55,173 bases of DNA from a virus, in the IMG/VR virus record IMGVR_UViG_3300034095_000182, positions 1 to 55,173 of that record; one strand, 5' to 3'. The notes below the pieces were generated by a model. The model was not told the origin of the DNA. It did not search any database and saw only the letters and a program-made list of their open reading frames with translations. How positions within the stretch are numbered: the stretch's first letter is position 1; the number at the start of each line of letters is the position of its first letter. Shown here one piece after another: positions 49,346 through 55,173 of this stretch. A program made the position numbers and the translations under genes.

Positions 49346-50419
49346 ATGACATCAATCATCAAAGCAGACGACGGAGTTGTATCCGGCGTCACTGGTATAA
49401 CCAGCAACGCTGACAACACTGGCACGCTTGAGTTGCAAGCGACGAGTGGTCTAGTCAACATGAACAATGTGACGGGCGCACTGGCTTTGCCAGCAGGAAC
49501 AACTGCACAGCGCCCTGCAAGCCCGATAAATGGACAACAGCGCTACAACACCTCAACAAATGTTGTTGAGGTTTATGTAAATGGTTCTTGGGTAACTGTT
49601 ACGACATCAACTCCTACCTACACTGCTAATTACCTTGTTGTTGCTGGCGGTGGTTCTGGTGGTGGCATTAACTCTGGTGGCGGTGGTGGCGCGGGCGGAT
49701 TGTTGACAGGAACAGCAACTTTTACCCCTTCTACAGCATACTCAGTAGTAGTTGGAGCAGGAGCGTCTGGAACATCGAGTGCGGTGCAAGGCTCAAACGG
49801 CTCCAATTCAACTCTAGGAACATTGGTTAACGGCTCAACTGGCGCAGTTGGTGGAGGCGGGGGCGGTAGCAACGAGTTGTCTAGCAGTTCTGCTAATAGA
49901 AATGGCTTGTCTGGCGGTTCTGGCGGAGGCGGTTCTTATAACGCAGGTAATGGCGGATCAGGGACTGCTGGTCAGGGAAATGCTGGTGGCGCAGGAAGCG
50001 GTAGTGTCGGTGCCGGGGGCGGTGGCGGAGGCGCAGGCGCAATAGGCTCAACTCCCGGAGGAGTTCCGGGTGGCGATGGCGGCGCAGGAACTGCATCAAG
50101 CATATCTGGCTCTTCTGTTACATACGCTGGTGGCGGAGGCGGAGGCGCTAATGGTGGCAGTGGAGGAACTGGCGGCGCTGGCGGTGGTGGCAATGGAGGT
50201 TTTTCGACAACTACATCCGCAACCAGCGGAACAGCAAACACTGGCGGAGGTGGTGGCGGAGCGGGCGCTTCTGGCACAACGCCGTTATCTGGAAATGGTG
50301 GCTCTGGGATTGTGATTATTTCTTACGCTGGTGCCCAACGGGGCACGGGCGGAACGGTCACTTCCGCTGGCGGAAACACAATCCACACCTTCACCACTTC
50401 TGGAACATACACCGCATAA
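49346..50419 (+). CDS. Glycine-rich fibre/adhesin, paralogue 2
   Basis: A 357-residue protein with the same layout as its neighbours: TTAQRPASPINGQQRYNTST module, then YLVVAGGGSGGGINSGG, glycine-rich core (about 100-320), and the ending GGTVTSAGGNTIHTFTTSGT. The core sequence differs strongly from paralogue 1. GAGGGAAAAAGAATATG at its start has a weak ribosome-binding site, so its level may depend on coupling to paralogue 1. Confidence 0.8.
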   Translation: MTSIIKADDGVVSGVTGITSNADNTGTLELQATSGLVNMNNVTGALALPAGTTAQRPASPINGQQRYNTSTNVVEVYVNGSWVTVTTSTPTYTANYLVVAGGGSGGGINSGGGGGAGGLLTGTATFTPSTAYSVVVGAGASGTSSAVQGSNGSNSTLGTLVNGSTGAVGGGGGGSNELSSSSANRNGLSGGSGGGGSYNAGNGGSGTAGQGNAGGAGSGSVGAGGGGGGAGAIGSTPGGVPGGDGGAGTASSISGSSVTYAGGGGGGANGGSGGTGGAGGGGNGGFSTTTSATSGTANTGGGGGGAGASGTTPLSGNGGSGIVIISYAGAQRGTGGTVTSAGGNTIHTFTTSGTYTA

Positions 50420-50431
50420 GGAGAAAAGAAT

Positions 50432-51514
50432 ATGGCACAAATTTTCAGCGGCACAGACGGAACGACTCCATCGTCATGGACGACGGCGGGGCGTCCAACT
50501 TCGCCTGCAAACGGCCAGTTTGGTCTGAACACCACCCTCAATCAGATGGAGTGGTACAGCACCACATCTGGGTCATGGATTCCATTTAGTGACCCAACTC
50601 AATATTCCGTTCAATACATAGTTGTTGCTGGCGGTGGCGCCGGAGGCATGGGGCAAACTGCTGGTGCCGCTGGCGGCGGAGCGGGTGGTTATCGCTCTTC
50701 AGTGACTGGAGAATCATCCGGGGGAGGTGGCTCTGCCGAATCCGCTTTAACCCTAACTCCCGGAACTACTTATACGGTAACTGTTGGTGCTGGCGGTTCT
50801 GGTTCTGCCAGTGCGGGTCAAAACGGAGCAAACGGAAGTAATTCTGTTTTTTCAACCATTACATCGATTGGCGGTGGTGGTGGACAGGGTTATGTATCCA
50901 CATCTGGCGGCACAGCCCCTTCTGGCGGTTGCGGCGGAGGTGGTGGCGCTCAAAACGGTTTAGGCGGGGCAGGAACTACTAATCAGGGATACGCTGGAGG
51001 AAATGGTAATGGAGGCGCCGACAATTACCCCGGTGGTGGCGGGGGTGGTGCCGGAGCAATCGGTCAAACATCTCCAGCGGCAAATAACGGCAAGGCTGGT
51101 GCGGGCGGGGTTGGTGTGCAGTCCAACATTGATGGAAACAATTACTACTATTCTGGTGGTGGTGGTGGTGGTGGTTACCAATCTGGAAACGGCGGTGGAA
51201 ACGGCGGTCTTGGCGGCGGCGGTGGTGGATCAACCGAGATTGGCGCAGGGGGAACTGGAGGTGGCTCTGCAAGGAACAGTGGTCAAGCAGGTGGCACCCT
51301 TAGTGGTGGTGCCAACCTATCCGCCGGAGGCGCAAACACTGGCGGTGGCGGTGGCGCTGGATATGTCACTCTTTCTGGAACCGCTGGCAACGGCGGCTCT
51401 GGCATTGTGATTATTCGCTACGCTGGCACGCAACGCGGCACTGGTGGAACCGTTACATCTTCCGGTGGATATACCGTCCACACATTCACTTCATCTAGCA
51501 CTTACACTGCTTAA
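50432..51514 (+). CDS. Glycine-rich fibre/adhesin, paralogue 3
   Basis: A 360-residue protein: module PSSWTTAGRPTSPANGQFGL with NQMEWYSTTSGSWIPF, then VQYIVVAGGGAGGMGQTAG, glycine-rich core and the ending GTQRGTGGTVTSSGGYTVHT. AAGGAGAAAAG gives a strong start. Conserved ends and a divergent core suggest recombination or rapid change of the binding core. Confidence 0.8.
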   Translation: MAQIFSGTDGTTPSSWTTAGRPTSPANGQFGLNTTLNQMEWYSTTSGSWIPFSDPTQYSVQYIVVAGGGAGGMGQTAGAAGGGAGGYRSSVTGESSGGGGSAESALTLTPGTTYTVTVGAGGSGSASAGQNGANGSNSVFSTITSIGGGGGQGYVSTSGGTAPSGGCGGGGGAQNGLGGAGTTNQGYAGGNGNGGADNYPGGGGGGAGAIGQTSPAANNGKAGAGGVGVQSNIDGNNYYYSGGGGGGGYQSGNGGGNGGLGGGGGGSTEIGAGGTGGGSARNSGQAGGTLSGGANLSAGGANTGGGGGAGYVTLSGTAGNGGSGIVIIRYAGTQRGTGGTVTSSGGYTVHTFTSSSTYTA

Positions 51515-51532
51515 TTCAAAGGAGAAACAGCA

Positions 51533-51919
51533 ATGGCACATTTCGCAAAAGTAGTCGACGGCAAAGTGACGCAAGTCATCGTCGCAGAACCTGAATTCTT
51601 CAACACCTTCGTCGATTCGTCGCCGGGTGAGTGGATTCAAACCTCGTACAACACTCGTGGTGGCGTTCATTACGATCCCGCTACCAGCAATCCTTCTGTA
51701 GACCAAACCAAGGCTCTGCGCAAGAACTACGCTGGCATCGGCTATTCGTATGACCGCACTCGTGATGCATTCATTCCCCCACAGCCTTTTGCTTCGTGGA
51801 ACCTGAATGAGACTTCTTGCTTGTGGGAGGCGCCTGTTGCTTATCCTACCGATGGCAACCGCTATTCATGGGATGAGGCAACGACTTCTTGGAAGGCTGT
51901 TGCAGGGGTGGCGGCATGA
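51533..51919 (+). CDS. Putative tail-fibre-associated protein
   Basis: A 128-residue protein (MAHFAKVVDGKVTQVIVAEP; FFNTFVDSSPGEWIQTSYNT; SYDRTRDAFIPPQPFASWNL). This opening and the YD.TRDAFIPPQPF segment are familiar from small proteins next to fibre genes in many phages (cyanophages and others), often called fibre-assembly-like. AAAGGAGAAAC precedes the ATG. Confidence 0.78.
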   Translation: MAHFAKVVDGKVTQVIVAEPEFFNTFVDSSPGEWIQTSYNTRGGVHYDPATSNPSVDQTKALRKNYAGIGYSYDRTRDAFIPPQPFASWNLNETSCLWEAPVAYPTDGNRYSWDEATTSWKAVAGVAA

Positions 51920-52071
51920 AAAAACTGCTGATTACCGAGCAACTGCTCAACGCAATCATTGGTTATCTTGGAACTCGCCCGTACCAAGAAGTGTTTCAAC
52001 TGGTAGAAGCCTTGCAGGCTGAGGCCAAAGATCAGCCCAAGGCAGATGATGGACAACCAAACGCTAATTAA
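51916..52071 (+). CDS. Small helical hypothetical protein
   Basis: A 51-residue protein (KKLLITEQLLNAIIGYLGTR; QEVFQLVEALQAEAKDQPKA). ATG 51916 overlaps the previous stop as ATGA. It overlaps the next gene by about 23 bases. A short amphipathic helix pair. Role unknown. Confidence 0.7.
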   Translation: MKKLLITEQLLNAIIGYLGTRPYQEVFQLVEALQAEAKDQPKADDGQPNAN

Positions 52072-52270
52072 CTTGGCGTTTGGTGTAGCGGGAGCGTTTG
52101 GTGGGTGGATTCTCAACTCGCTCTCTCGCTCAATCATTCGCATAGAAGATCGTATTTCAGAGATGCCTCTGCAATATGTGACTCGGGACGACTATCGCAA
52201 CGACATCAGTGAAATCAAGGGGATGCTTGGCAAGATTTTCGACAAACTCGACAACAAGGTGGATAAGTAA
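52049..52270 (+). CDS. Small membrane protein of the lysis block
   Basis: A 73-residue protein (start 52049 or 52046). NLAFGVAGAFGGWILNSLS is one hydrophobic segment, then a polar helical tail (RIEDRISEMPLQYVTRDDYR; SEIKGMLGKIFDKLDNK). N-terminal anchor with a coiled-coil tail resembles phage accessory holin/antiholin or spanin-like proteins. It directly precedes other lysis genes. Confidence 0.65.
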   Translation: MDNQTLINLAFGVAGAFGGWILNSLSRSIIRIEDRISEMPLQYVTRDDYRNDISEIKGMLGKIFDKLDNKVDK

Positions 52271-52539
52271 TGGCTTGGTCAGATGTCCTCAAGGCAGTAA
52301 TTCCAATCGTGGTTGCCGCCCTTGCGTGGCTTCTAGGCCAAGTCGCATCCTTCTCTGAGCGGTTGACGAAGATCGAAGGTCAGATGCCTGCTCTCATCAC
52401 CAAAGAGGGTATTCCGACCGACAGCCCCATCTCCGCCGAGCGTCGCGCCATACAGAAAGAACAGTTGATGCAACACATCAATGAGTTGCAGGTCAAGGTT
52501 CGTTTGCTTGAAGAGCGCGAGAAACTGGGGAAAAAATAA
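52270..52539 (+). CDS. N-anchored coiled-coil protein, possible i-spanin-like
   Basis: An 89-residue protein with an N-terminal hydrophobic helix (VLKAVIPIVVAALAWLLGQV) and a charged coiled-coil (FSERLTKIEGQ; LMQHINELQVKVRLLEERE). The layout fits an inner-membrane spanin or small holin partner. An outer-membrane lipoprotein partner was not found, so the spanin label is tentative. One-base overlap with both neighbours. Confidence 0.6.
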   Translation: MAWSDVLKAVIPIVVAALAWLLGQVASFSERLTKIEGQMPALITKEGIPTDSPISAERRAIQKEQLMQHINELQVKVRLLEEREKLGKK

Positions 52540-53036
52540 TGTTTGATCTACTCGGCGGCGGAATTATTGGTTCTCTACTTGGCGGTGTGTTCCGCCTTGT
52601 GCCGGAGGTCATCAAGTACTTCGACAAAAAGAACGAGCGCCAGCACGAGTTGGCGATGTTCGACAAGCAGTGCGACCTTGAGAAGGTGCGCGGTCAGATC
52701 AGGCTTGAAGAGATTGGCGCCCAGCGTGACATGGCTGTCGATGTTGGGGTCATGGATGCCTTCAAAGCCGCTATCGACCAGCAGACCGAGATGGTCAAGG
52801 CCGCAGGGGGCTGGGTGGCCTCTCTGAGCGCTTCTGTGCGCCCGGTGATGACCTACTACCTCCTGCTCCTCTACGGCGTCGCTAAGACCGCCGCAATCAT
52901 TTTGGCGTACTACGCAGGCCAGCCGATGCTGGAGGTGCTGAAGAACGCTTGGGGTGTTGATGACATGGCCCTGCTTTCAGGCGTCGTCAACTATTGGATT
53001 CTTGACAGGACACTGGCGAAGCGTGGACTTGCATGA
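52539..53036 (+). CDS. Three-TM holin (GTA-holin-like)
   Basis: A 165-residue protein. It has a Gly-rich N-terminal segment (GGGIIGSLLGGVFRLVPEVI), a charged coiled region (KKNERQHELAMFDKQCDLEK), a conserved ASVRPVMTYYLLLLYGVAKT hydrophobic helix, and a second (ALLSGVVNYWILDRTLAKRG). The SVRPVMTY signature fits the three-TM holin family. It would permeabilise the inner membrane at lysis. It overlaps the endolysin by 4 bases. Confidence 0.75.
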   Translation: MFDLLGGGIIGSLLGGVFRLVPEVIKYFDKKNERQHELAMFDKQCDLEKVRGQIRLEEIGAQRDMAVDVGVMDAFKAAIDQQTEMVKAAGGWVASLSASVRPVMTYYLLLLYGVAKTAAIILAYYAGQPMLEVLKNAWGVDDMALLSGVVNYWILDRTLAKRGLA

Positions 53037-53491
53037 ACTTAGACATTGCGACCGAACTTTGCCGGAGGTTCGAGGGCTATAAGGCTAAACCCTACCTCTG
53101 CCCCGCTGGCGTGCCCACGATTGGGTACGGCTCGACCTTCTACGGTGACGGTCGCAAAGTCACGCTACAAGACCCGCCCATGGACGAACCCACGGCGCGG
53201 GCTTTGCTCGTTTCTGAACTGATGCATCGGTATGCGCCCGGGACGATTCGGCAGTGCCCGATCCTCCTGACGCTTGCTATGACGGCAAATGACTGGGGCA
53301 AACTGAATGCGATTGTGGATTTTGCGTACAACCTTGGGGTAGGCAGGTTACAGACCAGCACGCTCAAGCGCAAGATCAATGAGCAGGACTGGGAGGGCGC
53401 CAAAGAGCAGTTGATGCTTTGGACTAGGGGAGGTGGCAAGGTTTTGCCGGGCCTCGTTAAACGCCGTCAGGCGGAGTGCGCTGTTATGTAA
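53033..53491 (+). CDS. GH24 endolysin (T4-lysozyme-like)
   Basis: A 152-residue muramidase. RFEGYKAKPYLCPAGVPTIG places Glu14, Cys23 and Thr29 at the positions of T4 lysozyme Glu11, Asp20 and Thr26. The catalytic Asp is replaced by Cys, as in other phage endolysins with this YLCPAGV text. A C-terminal AYNLGVGRLQTSTLKRKIN and GLVKRRQAE follow the family. No signal peptide, so it depends on the holin. Confidence 0.9.
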   Translation: MNLDIATELCRRFEGYKAKPYLCPAGVPTIGYGSTFYGDGRKVTLQDPPMDEPTARALLVSELMHRYAPGTIRQCPILLTLAMTANDWGKLNAIVDFAYNLGVGRLQTSTLKRKINEQDWEGAKEQLMLWTRGGGKVLPGLVKRRQAECAVM

Positions 53492-53524
53492 ACAGCGTTG
53501 TCAATATGAAAGCCGAGGTTTACA

Positions 53525-53698
53525 ATGAAAGATAAGCCCGTATGGGAAAAGAAGCGCCCAAAATCGCTGGGGAAGCCGAAGGAGTTGAGTCCTAATCAAA
53601 AAAGAGCCGCGAAGGCTTTTGCCCAGAAAACAGGAACAAAATACCCATCGCTCGTCGCGAACATGGCAGGCGCTAAAGCCAAGAAAGGTGGTTGGTGA
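53525..53698 (+). CDS. Small basic virion-cluster protein
   Basis: A 57-residue Lys-rich frame (MKDKPVWEKKRPKSLGKPKE; AKAFAQKTGTKYPSLVANMA). Similar short basic proteins (KR.K.LGKPK.LSP) are widespread in podovirus structural regions. Its stop overlaps the next start as TGATG. Function unknown; possibly an internal head component. Confidence 0.72.
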   Translation: MKDKPVWEKKRPKSLGKPKELSPNQKRAAKAFAQKTGTKYPSLVANMAGAKAKKGGW

Positions 53699-54327
53699 TG
53701 GCCGTCGTGATGACATACAACTCGCTCGTTACAGACATCCAGCAATATCTGGAGCGTACCGACGCCGAGACGATTGCCAAGATACCCACCTTCATCATGC
53801 TGGCGGAGCAGGTAATCGCCGCAGAGATCAAGTTTCTCGGCAACCTGACTGTCAACACCAGCAACATGGTACAGGGCAACCCTGTCATCGAAAAGCCTGC
53901 TCGGTGGCATAAAACCGTGTCCATGAATGTGACTGTAGGCGGCGTTCGACAGCCCGTCCTTCTCAGAAAATACGAGTACCTTCGCGAGTATTGGCCGAAT
54001 CAAACCCTTGAGGATGTTCCGGCCTACTACTGTGACTACGACTACACCCATTGGCTGGTAGCCCCCACCCCGGCATCGGCCTACGCCTTTGAGGTGTTGT
54101 ACTACGAGCGCGTCCAGCCTCTGGATGTGTCCAATCAAACCAACTGGTTCACCCAGTACGCCCCCCAAGCACTGCTCTACGGCTCCCTGTTGCAGGCCAT
54201 GCCGTACCTCAAGAACGACGAGCGCATTGCTATGTGGCAAGCCCAGTACGACGGCATCATGAAGGTGCTGAAGACTGAAGACATCCAGCGTATCGGTGAC
54301 CGACAAGCGGCGGTACTTGACACATGA
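53698..54327 (+). CDS. Head-tail adaptor protein (gp4/gp11/SU10-type)
   Basis: A 209-residue protein from ATG 53698 (TTG 53692 and GTG 53695 are alternatives). YNSLVTDIQQYLERTDAETI, AEQVIAAEIKFLGNLTVNTS, ARWHKTVSMNV, YEYLREYWPNQTLEDVPAYY and YAPQALLYGSLLQAMPYLKN follow the adaptor family order, forming a ring under the portal. It overlaps the structural gene at 54324 by 4 bases. Compact, unlike the extended adaptor at 42863. Confidence 0.85.
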   Translation: MAVVMTYNSLVTDIQQYLERTDAETIAKIPTFIMLAEQVIAAEIKFLGNLTVNTSNMVQGNPVIEKPARWHKTVSMNVTVGGVRQPVLLRKYEYLREYWPNQTLEDVPAYYCDYDYTHWLVAPTPASAYAFEVLYYERVQPLDVSNQTNWFTQYAPQALLYGSLLQAMPYLKNDERIAMWQAQYDGIMKVLKTEDIQRIGDRQAAVLDT

Positions 54328-55173
54328 GTTATGTTTCCCCATTCACGGGCGATGTCATACAGCCCACCGATGTCTCGTACCGGACGGTAGCACTGTCGGC
54401 CAACACTCAACTGAATTGGCCCTCGAACAGCACCACCGCGACTGACTTCATCGCTCGAATCATGCAGGTCAACGCCTCATCGGCTGGCCTGCAATTGCGC
54501 GTTCCTGCGGCCAATGAAGCGTCTGTCGGCGAAGACTCGCTGATTCGAAATGTCGGCTCAAACTCGTTTACCGTTACGACTTACGGCGGCGCGTCCACGA
54601 TCATCACTGTGGCCCCGGGTGAGGCAAAGTACATCTACATCACCGACAACAGCACTGTTGCTGGTACATGGGGCAATATTGCATTCGGCGCAGGCTCTTC
54701 GTCTGCTGATGCGGCAACACTTGCCGGGTATGGCTTGCTTGCAATCAGCACCACACTGAACCAAAGCCATCCAACTTCTGCGCTGACCAACGGGTACACC
54801 TACCTTGCCGCAGATCGCGCTCAAACCAAAATTTGGTCAAGCGGCTCTGGCACATCGACACTGCCTCTTGCCTCTTCACTGGGCGACAACTGGTTCACGC
54901 TGTTCAAGAACAACGGCACCGGAACAATGACCATCGGGACGACATCGTCCGAATTGATTGATGGCCTGACCACAAAGACATTCCAGCCCGGTGACGCCGC
55001 GTTCATCATTTGTACTGGGTCTGCCTATGTGACGGTGGGCTACGGCGCCAACACGACCTTTGCGTTTACTGCGTTGGTCAAACCTGTCGTCTCTGGAACC
55101 TACACGCTGACAACCAGCGAAGCGCAGAATGTGATCCAAGAATATGTTGGATCGCTCACGGGTAATGTGGAGG
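54324..55173 (+). CDS. Beta-rich virion structural protein, N-terminal part (continues at 134)
   Basis: The first 283 codons of a 412-residue protein that continues into 134-522. The start ATG 54324 overlaps the adaptor stop as ATGA. Segments such as TVALSANTQLNWPSNSTTA, ARIMQVNASSAGLQLRVPAA and NVGSNSFTVTTYGGASTIIT have regular beta-strand spacing. A middle GYGLLAISTTLNQSHPTSAL segment may be a short alpha/beta linker. Similar strands repeat (FTLFKNNGTGTMTIGTT), suggesting repeated beta domains. Tail accessory or fibre-like; no family was recognised. Confidence 0.8.
   Translation, partial: MSYVSPFTGDVIQPTDVSYRTVALSANTQLNWPSNSTTATDFIARIMQVNASSAGLQLRVPAANEASVGEDSLIRNVGSNSFTVTTYGGASTIITVAPGEAKYIYITDNSTVAGTWGNIAFGAGSSSADAATLAGYGLLAISTTLNQSHPTSALTNGYTYLAADRAQTKIWSSGSGTSTLPLASSLGDNWFTLFKNNGTGTMTIGTTSSELIDGLTTKTFQPGDAAFIICTGSAYVTVGYGANTTFAFTALVKPVVSGTYTLTTSEAQNVIQEYVGSLTGNVE
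55048..55173. repeat. Right copy of 126-bp terminal overlap
   Basis: Identical to 8-133. See the left copy. The unit length is therefore 55,040 bp. Confidence 0.95.

Noticed and set aside
49016-50277. Proline-rich minus-strand frames
   Set aside because: Reverse complement of GGN glycine codons yields proline codons, so these are shadows of the Gly-rich adhesins.

Overview
The window is an essentially complete, circularly closing genome of a tailed double-stranded DNA phage with a podovirus-like gene set. Bases 8-133 are repeated exactly at 55048-55173, so the replicon unit is about 55,040 bp, and one structural gene runs across the join (54324-55173, then 134-522). Short late-type podoviral parts are present: Sf6-type small terminase, large terminase, large portal, two gp4/gp11-like adaptors, a gp10-like tail hub, a murein-hydrolase ejection protein and fibres. 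No tape measure, tail tube or sheath gene was recognised. No integrase, partition gene or CI-type repressor was seen, so a virulent lifestyle is likely. The host is probably a Gram-negative proteobacterium. Burkholderiales or another freshwater betaproteobacterium is a guess, based on YdaS/DUF1376/RusA/DUF932-type genes and GGGGGC-UUCG-GCCCCC hairpins. No tRNA genes or CRISPR arrays were found.

Layout. (1) 54324-55173 and 1-14368, plus strand: virion and auxiliary genes. These are a beta-rich structural protein, the tail hub, a small protein, an acyl carrier protein, a beta-ketoacyl synthase, a small possible acyltransferase, then five large internal or ejection proteins, closed by a UUCG terminator at 14409-14433. 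(2) 17397-14432, minus strand: an operon with an SSB-like protein, a Cas4/RecB-type exonuclease and small proteins, among them a secreted Cys-rich peptide and a tiny membrane protein. (3) 17398-17514: divergent promoters around an inverted repeat. (4) 17515-22821, plus strand: a YdaS/Cro-like regulator, DUF1376 replication protein, primase zinc domain, DnaB-like helicase, RusA resolvase, a Ref-like HNH nuclease and many small proteins. (5) 22813-26689: two gene blocks driven by near-duplicate promoter/leader cassettes, including a DUF932 protein, a winged-helix protein and a YkgJ-like Cys-cluster protein. (6) 26690-26856: 11-bp phased repeats, a 13-bp palindrome and a terminator. (7) 26857-43936: packaging and head genes (TerS, TerL, a 1351-residue polyvalent protein, portal, GroES, scaffold, decoration, major capsid, adaptor). 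(8) 43936-51919: fibres, including three tandem glycine-rich paralogues. (9) 51916-53491: lysis genes (holin, endolysin). (10) 53525-54327: a basic protein and a second adaptor.

The most unusual content is the ACP plus beta-ketoacyl synthase pair (2745-4144). It sits inside the virion operon, is translationally coupled to its neighbours, and keeps its key catalytic residues. It suggests acyl-chain or polyketide-like chemistry late in infection. No phosphopantetheinyl transferase, ketoreductase or dehydratase is visible, so the phage would have to borrow these from the host. No DNA polymerase or RNA polymerase is encoded either.

Genes are tightly packed with ATGA, TAATG and TGATG overlaps. 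No stretch longer than about 170 bases lacks a gene.
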